Made by a program: the position numbers and the translations under genes
In this document: one piece after another, positions 47,727-59,345 of the stretch
Layout: each line of letters starts with the position of its first letter
Numbering within the stretch: the first letter of the stretch is position 1
Notes under the pieces: generated by a model
What the model was told of the DNA's origin: nothing
The model's input: the letters and a program-made list of their open reading frames with translations, nothing else
Database searches by the model: none
Source of the DNA: Adiantum capillus-veneris
Lineage: Eukaryota > Streptophyta > Polypodiopsida > Polypodiales > Pteridaceae
Direction: 5' to 3'
DNA length: 64,000 bases
NCBI GenBank assembly: GCA_014529385.2
Contig: CM043969.1
Coordinates: 22,255,946-22,319,945 of the forward strand

Positions 47727-49596
47727 TTTATTTTACCGGTTGCCATTGAGGGATGTTTGTCTCTCGACATCCGTAACACAATCTGCAAACTTGCAAAGCT
47801 GGTGCAATGGATCTCACAAAAGGAGATCAACGTAGACTCCATACCATTCGCCAAACTAAATGCTGCGGAGCTTGTGTGCATGTTTGAGAAACATTTTCCT
47901 ACTACCATGCTAACCATTCAGGTGCATCTTCTTGTTCACATAGCTGATGAGGTGGAAATAGCTGGCACAGTTCATTCCAGATGGATGTTCTTCTTAGAAC
48001 GTTTCATGAAAACGCTTAAGGGATATGTGCGTCAAAAGGCACGTCCGGAGGGTAGCATGGCAGAAGGTTGGTTGGTATCAGAGTCCCTAGTGTACATTGG
48101 AGAGTGGCTAGACGGATTTGATAAAGCCCGGGACACGCTATGGAGAACCATAGATGATGAGCGCATATCTGGGATTTTCATGTGCAATTTCGGTGTTGAG
48201 AAAAAGATGATGGAAGATCTAGAGGCTAAAATCAACCGATTTTGCATGCTTCACAATCCAGTGATGCAAAAGTGGATTTCACAATATGAGGATGCAAAGC
48301 AAGAGCGACAAAGGGCACGAATCGAGTGGAGACGGGGAAGACGACCACCGATGCACTATCCGACGGTTCTGGAGAGCCTACCAACCTTCATGAGCTTAAG
48401 ATGGCTGCACAACCAATTGAAAAGCGCACAACCATGCGGTGAAGAAGTGACTGAGGAAGAGTGGGAGTACTCTCGGGGTTGCGTGACCAAGGTAAGTTTG
48501 CAATGTACGACTAGCTAGTGACTTTATTTCTAAACGTTTGAACGGCCACTCATAATCTTTGTTCGTTGTAGTATAAGTCATACACAGCAGCATGGTGTAA
48601 AGGTCGACATTTTAGGGTGGAACGAATCGACAAAAAGCGTTTTACTCAAGATTGTGGAATCATGGCAAAATTTGAACAGTCTAGTCGACGACGTTCCTCT
48701 GATGCAGATCCTGTGGTGGCGGAACTCACTTACTTTGGCACGCTGCAAGAGATTTTGAGGATCGATTACAGAGGATTTTTTGTCGACTTGTTCGACGTGC
48801 AATGGTTCAAGATAATCATGGAGGGTCGCAACGCTACTGTGCGTAGAGGAGAGTCTGGTTTTCTTGAGGTGGATTCTACTAAGAAATGGACTGACCTAAG
48901 AGACACTTTCGTACTACCCGAGCATTGTGAACAAGTAAGTATGTAAATAGTTAACATCCCCCTTTTACAAGTTATGTGCTTGAAAGCTCTCATGTAAGTT
49001 ATGTGGCTCTGGCAGGTAATATTTCATCCTACAAAGTCTACATCAAACTGGTGGTACATCATAGAGGTAGCCCCTCGTAGTCCAAGGACGTATGAACGCT
49101 ACCATGTGCCAATCACAACGGCATCAATGGAGGAGATCAGAGAAGATGCTCAATCAGAAGCCGCTGCGGTGGTGCCAGACGAGCATCAAGATGCTACTAC
49201 TCTATATGGGGTGCATGCAGAGGAGCTACAAAATGAAACAGAGGATATGTGTTTAAACGGAGAGCTCTATATAGATATAGGAAGTTATGCTGAGTTATGC
49301 GAGGATGAGAGAGAGATCTCTTAAAGCCACAAATATTGTATTTGAATAATTTTACTCCGTGTTGTAAAAGCTCTGGCTCTCTAAGTACCTTCCATGGTGT
49401 ATAATTCTCTTTTCTACTCGCGCTCACATCTTTTGATTGAAAATTCTGAGTTTTCGACTTGCCTCTTCTATCACTCAATTCATTGCGTCATTGTATTTAT
49501 ATGCGTCATTACGTCATTGTATTTAATGGTCTTTGCGTCATTGTCTACTCTATTCATTCAATATTAAGTTTAAATATTTGTGTGTTTAATGCAGGT

Positions 49597-50911
49597 ATGG
49601 ATGATGAGGAGTTTCTTTCTTCTTTGTCACCGCAGCAGAGACAGTGGTATGTGGAGAGTCATCGCTCTGGCGCATCATCGAGCGTTCCTACTCCATCCGC
49701 ATCTCCCTCTCTTTCGGAGCATTCGGCGCGCTCAGAAGCTTCGGCGTCGACGAGACGAGCTTCACACTCGTCTAGACACCGGCGCTCTAGTGGTGGCGGT
49801 GGCGGTGGCGGTTGTTGTGGGGATTCCGCCACCGATGCCTCCACACCGCCTCGTGTTCGACGAGGCTCTTTACCCTCCCCTTCTTTGCCCGCCCCCACAC
49901 CAGCCACAGCATCGCCATCTACGCCGGGTTTTGCACGGCTGACTGTTCCTAGAAGCTACACACCTCTACCTACTCCGCCAGGAGCCACCCCACTCGACAC
50001 TCCTTGCTTCGGGGCCCAGACGCCGGTGGAGACACCTGACGTCCGTACCCCCATCGACACGCCACTAGAGACCCCTGTCGGGACACCCAGGTTCATGCGT
50101 CACCGGCCAGAGGGCTTGCCTTACTCCGTCGACTTCAGCGGCGGTATCATCATGGATGATGACGGCAAGAAGGTGATCTCGCTCATGCGTGGTCTTTGCT
50201 CTCAGCTGTTTAGAAACTACATACTAAACAAATGGAGTGAAGTACCAAGTGATTTAAAAAACAGAGTCATCAGCATACTTCATGATGAGTTTCCCATTCC
50301 AACACGGGATCATCGCTTCAATGAAGACCTGATGAAGATTCGAGTGCGCGAATACTGCAAACACAAGCGTTTCGAAGTGCAAAAAGCAATCAAGCATGGG
50401 TGGAACAGGCCAGATTGGCTGGCCAAAGAAGATTGCAAGAATGCGAAGAAAGCAGCGCGCGAGAATCTCGACAAGTGGAAGCAAAAAAAGGATGCAGCCA
50501 GAGCGCGAGAAGAGGCAGGGAGCTCGCACCACTTGGGGAGCGGTGGATGGGCATCATTTGAGGCCGATTTTGTAAGTGTTTTTGCATTGCTGTTTATGTT
50601 CGATAGTTTAGGGTTTATGAGTTTTTTAATTCTAACATAATGAATTCTTGGTATGTTTTGACAGTGGTCGATGACAGGACATGATCCCACACCGTACGAG
50701 CGCGAGTACGCAGGCAGGAAGGGCTTAAACGCCCTGATGGACATTCTCAGTTCTCGCGGCGGCATGGTTATTATTAGGGTTTACTCTTTTCTATTTTTGT
50801 ATTGTTTTATAAATGTCGTTATATGTTTATACTTACTGAAAGCTATCTTATTGTCTTTTTTTGCAGAATCCGACAGATACGCCGCTTGGACGCGATGAGA
50901 CGTCTGACTAG
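49597..50911 (+). CDS. Second CACTA protein (Transposase_24-like), three exons
   Basis: Exons 49597-50571, 50665-50766 and 50867-50911 give 325+34+14 = 373 codons and a TAG, with GT-AG borders and phase 0 throughout. Residues 1-200 are low-complexity: Ser/His/Arg-rich, a run of seven Gly, then many Thr-Pro pairs (TPLPTPPGATPLDTP, TPVETPDVRTPIDTP). The C-terminal part (EFPIPTRDHRFNEDLMKIRV, KHGWNRPDWLAKEDC, KNAKKAARENLDKWKQKKDA, SGGWASFEADF, YAGRKGLNALMDIL) resembles the accessory CACTA protein, the second gene beside TNP2 in this superfamily, which binds subterminal repeats in studied cases. The ATG follows TTTAATGCAG, so a leader intron may precede it. No stop or frameshift is present. Confidence 0.8.
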
Positions 50912-51289
50912 ACGACGTCAGTTTAGCCGTAGCTAGATTGCATTAGTTTAGGGTTTCTCATAGCTTATGTATCATGAGACGGATTTTATACATCTTTTTG
51001 AACCATGTATATTATTACATTTGTCACCGCAGTTCATTTTGCCAATCAATTCTTTATGCCTATGATGTTGTACAATTGTCATTATTACATTTGCCAATCA
51101 ATTCATTTTGCCTATGATGTGTACAATTGTCAATTTTACGCTTGTCAATTTTGCAAACAATGCGTCTTGTGGGTGACTATTTTGGGTCTATTATCTACCC
51201 TTGCACTTTTTTTAAAAAGTGAATCAAGTACAATATGGTTGATGGGTGGCAGGGCATTCAATGCCCTGTCACCAAAAAAAATTTCTCTC
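50912..51289 (+). other. 3' region of second CACTA gene
   Basis: AT-rich, with several near-copies of ATTACATTTG(T/C)CA and TTTTGCC(A/T)AT words, probably the 3' UTR. The 122-codon frame at 51005-51373 overlaps these repeats and has no motif. Confidence 0.4.
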
Positions 51290-51550
51290 GGGCGTCGCTA
51301 TAACCGTCGCTATTTATGGCTCTGTAGCGTCGCTATAACCGTCGCTATTTATGGCTCTGTAGCGTCGCTATGAGCGTCGCTATAGACTTCTGTGTAAACG
51401 TCGCTATGACCGTCGCTATATAGAGACACTCATAGCGACGCATATAGCAACGCCTATAGCGTCGCATATAGCGACGCTCTCGTAGCGACGCTATTAGAGA
51501 CGCCGGGGGTTATAAAAACCCAGTGTATTTCCGTCGCTAACAGCGTCACA
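51290..51550. promoter_or_regulatory. Right subterminal repeats of CACTA element
   Basis: More than a dozen GTCGCTAT/ATAGCGAC motifs, first mostly in one orientation (51293-51420), then inverted (51425-51500). A 34-bp block GTCGCTATTTATGGCTCTGTA plus flanks is tandemly repeated near 51305-51370. Confidence 0.85.
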
Positions 51551-51573
51551 AGAGCACACAACCTCTTGTAGTG

Positions 51574-51988
51574 ATGGTATCAGTTGGATGATATCAAAAG
51601 AGAAATGAGTCAACGCTCAAAATGGAAAAAAGTTAAAGTGTAGGTAAGGCTAGATAGAGAGCAAAGTGAAGAAATGATCTTCAGACCTCACAAGAGAAAC
51701 ACAATCCGGTCACGCCAAAGGAAAAATACCTAGTTGAGTAAGATCACAATAAAAAATTAAAGTAACCCCGAATCATTAAGACTTCTTTATGATTAAGACT
51801 TTTGTGTCAGTGCTAAAAATGGAAGAGAAGTGTATTATTCAAGGTCCATACCAGCTTCACTGTCCTTTAATCTAAATACCCTAAAGTTACTGACCATCTT
51901 CAATCATAAGTTGACCAAAGATTGAGTCTGTCTACTCTCTAAAGCATGTTCCGAGCTAAGGACGTCTCTTTCTTTTTGTTGGAGAGTT
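51574..51988 (+). other. Continuation of outer gypsy element before its 3' LTR
   Basis: Non-coding sequence resuming after the CACTA target duplication. GAGCTAAGGACGTCTCTTTC at 51953 and TTGGAGAG before 51989 mark the expected polypurine-tract zone. A similar GGACGACTCTTTCTTTTTTG phrase occurs at 31240. Confidence 0.5.
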
Positions 51989-52701
51989 TTTAAGGTCCCT
52001 CCCTAAACCCTAGAGCCATTCAAAACTTTATCAGAACCTAGAAAATAATTTAGAAAAAGCAAGACCGATAAAAAAGTCATGCGGACAACGACACTTTACT
52101 CCAAAATGAAAAGACAAAGATATTCCATATAAGAAATTACGTCATTCCTATATTTTTTCAGAAAGATTAAGATTATTTTTATACTTCTTCGTCAAAAACC
52201 GCATGGAAACTGATCTAGATCAAGAACTGACAGAAAAAGGGACTAACCTGATTAGAAGATATAGTTAAGAAATAAGAATTGAGAAGAAATTTGGATCCAA
52301 TAAGAATTGAGAAGAGAATTGGGGTCCAATAAGAATCGAGAAGAGAATTGGGGTCCAATAGGAATTGACAAGAAATTGGAGTCCAGTAAGAATTGAGAAG
52401 AGAATTGAGGTCCAATAGGAATTGAGAAGAGAATTGGGTCCAAAAGGTATTGAGAAGAGAATTGGGATCCAATAAGAATTTAGAAGAATGCAAATTGCAA
52501 TAAAATTCTTTGATTGAAGAATTCAATTTAGAGTAAAATTCTTGAATGAGTCAAAAGTTACAACTTTTGATTCATTCTCTCTCTAGCTTGCATTGAAGGT
52601 GAGCCCAACCACCCTCCCTCTCTCTCTACTTTAGTGGGACTGTATTTGTACTTTTTCATCCACCCCTCCAGTATATACATTGTATTCTACCCACTCTTTC
52701 C

Positions 52702-52710
52702 TATATAAGC
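52702..52710 (+). promoter_or_regulatory. TATA box in outer gypsy LTR
   Basis: TATATAAGC follows a CT-rich stretch. The matching site in the 5' LTR (near 23218) is altered to TATATGAGC. Confidence 0.55.
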
Positions 52711-53049
52711 ACCCCCTCTCCTTTGTAGTTTTACACACATTGCTAAGCTGCTTGCATACTTGCCATGATCAAGATTATGCTTAAGTAAATCAAGGTTTCC
52801 ATTAAACCTCGTTCTTTGCTCTCTCACTCTCTTGAAGGAAAAACCCTTGACGGTCTTATGAAGAAGCTCCTCTCTCCCTCCTCTTCATCCTAAATCCCTT
52901 TCCTTCTTCCTTGAGCCTCACATCTCTTCGAGAAGGACTTCAACCCCACATTCCTCTTGTTTAGAGGAGGTAATATTCATTTCTAGCAGGATTAATTAAC
53001 CTAAACCATGTGTTTTAATACTATGAAGGTTTATTTGCATCATATTAGG

Positions 53050-54430
53050 TATAAGCTTTACTGGAAACCTTGCCTTTAGGGATAATCTCTAATGGTATCC
53101 TTGCTTCCTTAAGTTAAGCTTCAAAGGTAGATTTTCACTCTTAAGCTAAGCTTTAATGGTAACTTTACACTTAGGTGTAAGCTTTAGTGACTCCCTTATA
53201 TTTTAGGTTTAAACTTTAATGGTAACCTCATAATTAACGTTAAATGCTAAGAGTATCTATGCATCATTAAGTTTAGCTTTAAAGGTAGATTTTCACTGTT
53301 AAGCTAAGCTCTAAAGATAACTTGCACTTAGGTGTAAACTTTACTGACTACCTTGTATTTTAGGTTTAAGCTTTAATGGCAACCTCGTAATTAGGGTTAA
53401 GTGCTAAGAGTATCTATGCATCATTAAGTTAAGATTCAAAGGTAGATTTGCACTCTTCAACTAAGCTTTAATTGTAACTTTTCACTTAAGTGTAAAATTT
53501 AGTGACTACTTTGTATTTTAGGTTTAAGTTGTAATGGTAACCTCGTAATTAGAGTTGAGTGCTAAGAGTATCTATGCATCATTAAGCTAAGCTTCAAAAG
53601 TAGATTTGCACTCTTAAGCTTAGCTTTAATGGTAACTTTGCACTTAGGTGTAAGGTTTCATGACTACCTTATATTTTAGGATTTAATGGTAACCTCACAA
53701 TTAGGGTTGAGTGCTTAGATTATCTATGCATCATTAAGCTAAGCTTCAAAAGTAGATTTGCATTTTTAAGCTAAACTTTAATGGTAACTTTGCACTTAGC
53801 TGTAAGCTTTTAGTGAGTATCTTGTATTTCAGGTTTAAGCTTTAATGGTAACCTCACAATTAGGGTTAAGTGCTAAGAGTATCTATGCATCATTTAGTTA
53901 AGCTTCAAGGATAGATTTACACTCTTAAGCTAAGCTTTAATGGTAACTTTGCACTTAGGTGTAAGCTTTAGTAACTACCTTGTATTTTAGGTTTAAGCTT
54001 TAATGATAACCTCGTAATTAGGGTTAAGTGTTAAAAGTATCTTTGTATCATTAAGTTAAGATTCAAAAGTAGATTTGCACTCTTAAGCTAAGATTTAATG
54101 GTAACTTTGCACTTAGGTATAAGCTTTAGTGACTACCTTGTATTCTAGGTTTAATCTTTAATGGTAACCTCAGAATTAGGGTTAAGTGCTAAGAGTATCT
54201 ATGCATCATTAAGTTAAGCTTCGAAGGTAGATTTTCACTCTTAAGCTAAGATTTAATGGTAACTTTGCACTTAGGTGTAAGCTTTAGTGACTACCTTGTA
54301 TTTTAGGTTTAATATTTAATGGTAGCCTCACAAATAGGGATAAGTGCTAAGAGTATCTATGCATCATTAAGTTAAGCTTCAAAGGTAGATTTGCATCCTT
54401 AAGCTAAGCTTCGATGGTAACCTTGCATTT
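53050..54430. repeat. Intra-LTR tandem array, about 8-9 copies
   Basis: Same approximately 160-bp unit as 23590-26020 (GCATCATTAAGTTAAGCTTC, TTTAGTGACTACCTTGTATT and so on). Confidence 0.9.
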
Positions 54431-56412
54431 AAGAAAAGCTTTGCAAGACAAGCTTGCAATTTAGGGTTTAGCTTCCATGGTGACCTTGTGTGATTAGAGT
54501 TAAGTTTCCATGGAAACCTTGTCTCATTAAAGAGAGAAAGGTTTAGTCTCATTATGATAATCAAGCTTAGGGTTTGCATCTCTCTTTACTGTGGAAAGAA
54601 TGTATTATAATCCTCTCTTCCAGGCTTTAATGGATCGGCACCATAAGAAAAAAGTAGTTGTCTAAGCTCAATAGAAGTAGTTCAATTTTGGGTATTGAAG
54701 AGTATTTCTAAAGTTGTCAATTGCATGTTTGTTTGCAAATACGGGATGGGGGAGATAGGGGATAACTTCGCGGAATTGATCTCCGTGTTTTTTGAACTGA
54801 AAACTCTAGAAGCTTCTATGGAGATGCCCCATGGATAGCAAAGGATTGTAGAAACCTCGAAATCATACAAAACAGGGATTGAACTTGAAAATTTGGAATT
54901 TCCAAAGAGACATTAACCAGCAAATGCCTATGGCAGAAACTCACTTGTATTTTTTACATAAACTTTGCTGGTAGATAATTAATGAAAGTAGGAATTAAGG
55001 TTGATAGATGAATGAACTTGGAAATTATCAACTACAAGTTAAAAAGGAATGTGAGAGGTGATAGGGATAGCCCATTGCAAAATATAGATTTAACTAGGAG
55101 TTTTGAAGATTGTCTGGAAATGACCACAAACCAAGATGGATCTTCTTGGGGTCAATTTGATTGAAAAGCCGGCCCATTGAGAGGATTCTCTTGAGGAACA
55201 TGACAGAGATTGGCCCTTTTCGGCTAGGGTAGCGTAACTGGCAAGTTTGTTATACCTAGGTCGTCATTCATGCCCGAGGGATAAGGGATGAATAGATTTG
55301 TTTTATTTTTGCCCGGTGAAGTACCTACGGTTTCTTTTATTTTTGCCCGGCCCGGTGAAGTATTTGCGGTTTCTTATTGGAAAACGGTCATAATCTGGGT
55401 ATGGCCTAATGCGAATAGTTGCATGAGAAGTTCATACTCAAGAGGATGATTTGAATTTAATTAAGGAAATTTGTTCGATTTGGTTGCGTAAAAAGGAACT
55501 GGAAAGGCTAGGAATATAGGGGCTATCCTGTGCATCTGTCACCAGATGGTGCTATACCTCTCAAATAAAATGCTTAAGAAGGAATGATCAAATTAGAAGA
55601 GCCTTTCCCAAACACTTAATTCTGATAAATATTGTAAAGATGTCGCCATATGGCTATAACCGATTATCTCGGTCTTGAGGAAGGCGAGATGAATTGGTTG
55701 AAACTACATGTGTTGCATGATTAGTTAGGAAACTAGCTAGAAGCCAATTATAGCAGATAAAGGAAAAGCAATGAATTAAAAGTTTCTAAATAAGGATCTA
55801 GTGGGAACAGCCAGATGAATTTCCTTGAATGAGGGTATGCAATAGATTACATGTTGCTTGTGGTCTAACTATGTCTGATAGATTGTCTTCCCTGATTTTG
55901 TAGTAGTTAAGTACTACCTCAGGAAGGGATTTTCATGAAATGGTTCGGTGGGTGAGCGGATCCAGAGGTTCAGATGGTTGGATGTCAAATAAAAGTTCTA
56001 TGTTATACGCTAGGACTATGCGGGATAAAAATAGGTAAGCGGGAACGAGCGAGACCAAATAGGATTACAAGATCCCTCTTCTTAGGGGAAAGCGATATAA
56101 TTGCTATGTCTCCTTGTCAGGAAAAAGGGGTTATCGCCATGAACCAAGGGAGAACAAGAAAGCAAGAGAAGATCCTCAAGTTAAAGATCAAGAGAATCAA
56201 GACTAAGGACCACGATTTCGGGTGTGGGTGACTGAAAGATGCCAAGGACGGATTAAATTATGATAAGCGGATAGAGTCGTCAAATTGATGGGATTTACCC
56301 CCTTGGGTTGGCATTCAAAATAGGCCAGAGTCCTATCTGGGTGTTGGTCCCAAGTGGGAGGGATACCTGCAGATAGATCTACATCATTCCTTGGAGCAGT
56401 TTGGAAGACTGA

Positions 56413-57000
56413 ATTATATACACACACATACCCCCACAAAATCATATATATACACACACCCACAAAATCATATATACATACACACACACACACACACACA
56501 CACAATATGGAGGCATATATATAACTTAAATACAAAAAATGCTATGTTTTCTATACAAAGTCAGTCATATACACACACACACAGTCATGTATATATATAC
56601 ATACACACAAAAAACGGAGGCACTATTAGACTACATTAAATGCAGTCCTTGAACCATCGTTTAGAAATTAAATGGCCCCCCAAATTTGATGATATATTCC
56701 ACTGGTACGTATTTAAAAATTATAACTTACTAGTTTGAATGCACATACATTCACAAAAGTCATATATTGAATGGCGTACTAGCCAGTTTAAATGCACTTC
56801 TTCATTATTCTTTGAGCCATCACAAGATATTATGCAATTGTCTTATACACAAAATCCATGGGTCTTTTTGTCTACCTACCAATCTTTCACTTTCATTAAC
56901 CTTCACCACTTTCATTAACCTTCACTTCATCTTTAACTTTCATTAACCTTCGCCACCTTCACTTAATCCACCACAGTTTACCCTGTAATCTTTCGCTTGA
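56413..57000. repeat. CA-rich repeat DNA
   Basis: (CA)n and ATATATAC tracts with the module ATGCTATGTTTTCTATAC and CAGTCATATACACAC, a relative of 13200-13400. A second part (56890-56960) repeats CTTTCATTAACCTTCACC several times. Confidence 0.8.
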
Positions 57001-57433
57001 GATAATATGTCCAACATGAAAGTGACAATAAGTTGGAAGGTTGGTGGTCAGATAGTCAACCACGACATTCAGTTTTGAAGGGAAACTCATTATTGCTTAG
57101 AGATTACTATCATTAGGAGAAAGCTGGACTCACTTTTGGGCCCTGTAAGAAGTGCCACGTTGGCTTAGAGAGAGAAATGAAAATGTTAAATTGTGCATTT
57201 TATGTGATACTGTTTTGCACAACAAAAAGCCAAAATGACATTCTTTGGTAGGTAGTCGCCGTCTTTATCATTCTTATCCTTCGTTCTCTTGTCAGGAATC
57301 CAACTAACCATATAACTAATGATTTGAAATGCCAACTTACAAGCGTTCCCTCCAGAAAAATAAGCCGCACGAACTCTATCAACAACTGTAAACTTGTGAA
57401 TATGGTCTTCCGTCCCAAAACCTGAGATATTTC
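57001..57433. other. No recognisable feature
   Basis: Short minus-strand frames (57200-57418) without motifs. Confidence 0.3.
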
Positions 57434-58708
57434 ATGACTTTCGAGTCTCCGTGTTTTTCTCTATCAACTCTAGGAATGGAGAACGCTTCTTTTCCTGATG
57501 AAAATACTAATTTGAACTTGCAATCCTCAGTCCCTTCATCTGTAACACTTACCCAAAGAAAGAACACATATTATATTCATGTTGATGTATTGCAAGAGTA
57601 CACACCATTGCAGAAACGTAGGAGGGAGTCTTTCTTATCTCAACGGGAGAAAGAACTTAGAAGGACAAACAAGGAATATCATTTGGATTTGTGGACCGAT
57701 GGGTCTATTTATCCAAAGGATCCTACAACATATGCGCCACTTCCTTTTGCTAATAGCACTAACCTCTTACATTTCACAGGCGATGGCAAGGATGGGCTAT
57801 TGGGATACACCGAACATTTGGAAATGAGAGGATTGAATGCGGAAAGGCAAAGAAACTTTCTGGCGATGGAGAACATGTAGCTAAAGAAACTTAATGAAGC
57901 ATGCTCTCAAAAGATTTCATCGAAAAACAAAGAGACAATCCAAGGCCTTGAGAAGAAGATCACAAGTTTGCGATAGAACACACCCTGCTTGGTAGTCGGA
58001 AAAGAAAATGAGATCTATGCAACATTGATAACATGAAGATTGCTAGTGGTGGCCTGAAAAAATGAATACGAGCTTTAAGGTAAGTCGAAGTTTGTTTCTG
58101 CTTTTGTATCTTCAATGTGCTTCACTAAGAAATGGATACACTTTCCTGTACATGATCATAACGCATGGTGATTTTTTGGCAGGTCTTTACTGCATCCAAA
58201 CTTGAACATTGTAGGCTTCAATGCCGGAGTGCATTACATCCGTCTAGTTCCAAAAGAAGTAGTTGAAGAGATGATAACTCAAATAAAATTTCGTAAGTTG
58301 AAAGGAAGGCTCCTTACCTCCTTCATGAACGAGAATCAGCTGGAACCAATGGAAGTGCAAGCAATACTTGATGAGAGTGGCATCTCGCATATGGGATATA
58401 GGGAACTCTTCAAAGCATTAGCTAAAAAGTCTCAAAATAAACTACAGAGAGGATCATTTCTTCCAAAGCCATCACATGTAAAGGCTACTCTCCGGCACGT
58501 AAACGATGAGGTGTTTGAGAAACTTGGGTCACCATTCCATATTGAAGCCACGTTCTTAGGCAAGGGCGGCAGAGAGGTACAGTCTAACTCCGGCGCCAAT
58601 GGACAACTACCGAAAGTTGTTGATGGGAAGTCTCTGACTCACCATTCGTCTGCAAGTATAAGTGACAGACAAACCCATGGTAGAATTACACTAAGTGACA
58701 CTTTTTGA
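57434..58708 (+). pseudogene. Unrecognised decayed gene, two open blocks around an intron-like gap
   Basis: Block 1 (57434-57880, MTFESPCFSLSTLGMENAS) continues past TAG stops at 57878 and near 57974 with a Lys/Glu-rich, coiled-coil-like stretch (LKKLNEACSQKISSKNKETI). A good donor AAG|GTAAGT at 58079/58080 and an acceptor GGCAG at 58182 precede block 2 (58183-58708: SLLHPNLNIVGFNAG, then VPKEVVEEMITQIKFRKLKG, then LPKPSHVKATLRHV). The frame does not carry cleanly across the junction. Composition is even and protein-like. I recognise no domain. Both stops could come from CAG by C-to-T change. Confidence 0.4.
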
Positions 58709-59103
58709 AGTGCTTCATACACCTATCTTGTACAAGGAGTGCATTAGAGGGACACTTTTCTAGACAGCGACTCAATCTCCTTGAAGCACTCTTGTCAGGG
58801 TCAAGGTCGGTTGGGTGCACATATCTCATGCCATCAAGTATCATGGAATTGTCAAGTGACTGTCTCATACTGTTGCAAATGGGTTTGTAGGTACTCAAAT
58901 GAGCAATCTATAATCCTCTGTATAGAAAACTCTGCATTAAACATTACTAATAGTTCTGGTGCACGGTGATGATCACGGGCATTGTATAAGAACGTGAATA
59001 GTTTTTCTTCACATGTATCCTCGCTCACAACGTCTGTCTCCAGGACTATGATCCCCTTGACTAAAATAAGAAGCAAGCCAAAACTATTTGGTGTCATAAC
59101 CAA
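58686..59103 (-). pseudogene. Unrecognised minus-strand coding fragment
   Basis: Two overlapping frames, 59103-58852 (MVMTPNSFGLLLILVKGIIV, EDTCEEKLFTFLYNA) and 58898-58686 (DNSMILDGMRYVHPTDLDPD), read on from each other after one frameshift near 58880. The stop falls inside the end of the convergent plus-strand region. No family is recognised. Confidence 0.35.
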
Positions 59104-59345
59104 GCAAATATTGAGCCTCGAGTACCCCTCAAGGTCTCTATTCGCTTGGTTCTGTCCCGTACGCTAATGTCATAAAACGTGATGTCACTTGAGTCAAAAC
59201 CAAGTGAATAGGGACCCCAAGAATCTTCAAAGGACCCTATTCGATTAGTTCTGTCCCATGTGCTAATGTCATAAAAGATGACATCACTTGAGTCAAAACC
59301 AAGCAAATAGGGGCCCCAAGAATCTCCGAAGGGCCCTATTCGCTT
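59104..59345. repeat. Tandem units with CCCTATTCGCTTGGT inverted motifs
   Basis: About two and a half units of about 105 bp. CAAAACCAAG(T/C)(G/A)AATAGGG and its inverse CCCTATTCG.TT(A/G)GTT alternate, with TAATGTCATAAAA.GTGA between. The core is shared with the larger array at 60387-62058. Confidence 0.8.

Larger units (their letters stand above)
35661..49324 (+). pseudogene. CACTA TNP2-like transposase, six exons, split by a Tat element
   Basis: Exons with GT-AG borders: 35661-36193, 36290-37029, 37113-37408 plus 47344-47652 (one exon split by the insertion), 47727-48491, 48572-48934, 49016-49324. They total 3315 nt, exactly 1105 codons with all phases matching. Exon 1 has the transposase-associated cysteine motif (RVLCPCNQCKHAV) and ADTPLYNGARMSRLKALL. 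Exon 2 is the transposase_21 core (IHACPNDCILFRGEY, LRHFPLLPRIKHFF, WKHIDGTWSDFSREARN, GVNPFGQRSTSYSVWPVV, NIPPWL). Exon 3 holds CVTCGP and DPMHIFKNV. Exon 4 matches DUF4218 (VHSRWMFFLERFMKTLKGYV, KARPEGSMAEGW). Exon 5 matches DUF4216 (YFGTLQEILRIDY, DVQWFK). It cuts and joins the element at its TIRs in living relatives. A TGA at 47584-47586 (codon 604), probably from CGA, is the only internal stop. Confidence 0.93.
32972..51573 (+). mobile_element. CACTA (En/Spm) DNA transposon, 18.6 kb with a nested Tat element
   Basis: The ends CACTACAAGAGG (32972-32983) and CCTCTTGTAGTG (51562-51573) are perfect 12-bp TIRs flanked by the 3-bp duplication ATG (32969-32971 and 51574-51576), the CACTA signature. 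Subterminal GCGTCGCTAT motifs crowd both ends. Genes on the plus strand are a TNP2-like transposase (35661-49324) and a second protein (49597-50911). The left 2.5 kb carries captured or repetitive DNA. Without the Tat insertion (9930 bp plus 5) the element is 8667 bp. Apart from that insertion and one nonsense codon it is well preserved. Confidence 0.95.
22522..56412 (+). mobile_element. Outer Ty3/gypsy chromovirus with giant LTRs, split by a CACTA element
   Basis: Two long direct repeats (22522-28172 and 51989-56412) begin TGTAAGGTCCCTCCC and TTTAAGGTCCCTCCC and stay alignable throughout. The first ends CTCTCACA, two bases before a tRNA-Met primer-binding site. The interior holds RT, integrase and chromodomain remnants in plus orientation. 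Removing the nested CACTA (18,602 bp plus its 3-bp duplication) leaves about 15.3 kb, of which only about 5.2 kb is internal. The 3' LTR lacks the last 45 bp or so, replaced by CA-rich DNA at 56412, so no target duplication can be checked. Many stops and deletions make it long dead. Confidence 0.85.
51989..56412 (+). repeat. 3' LTR of outer gypsy element, end missing
   Basis: Matches 22522-28125 in order (29-bp minisatellite, pyrimidine block, 160-bp array, unique tail), but has about 8-9 array units instead of about 15 and lacks the two local duplications near 26.5 and 27.3 kb. Similarity stops at GCAGTTTGGAAGACTGAA (56412). Confidence 0.85.

Noticed and set aside
51005-51373. 122-codon plus frame after the second CACTA gene
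   Set aside because: Covers AT-rich 3' repeats and subterminal motifs; no domain.
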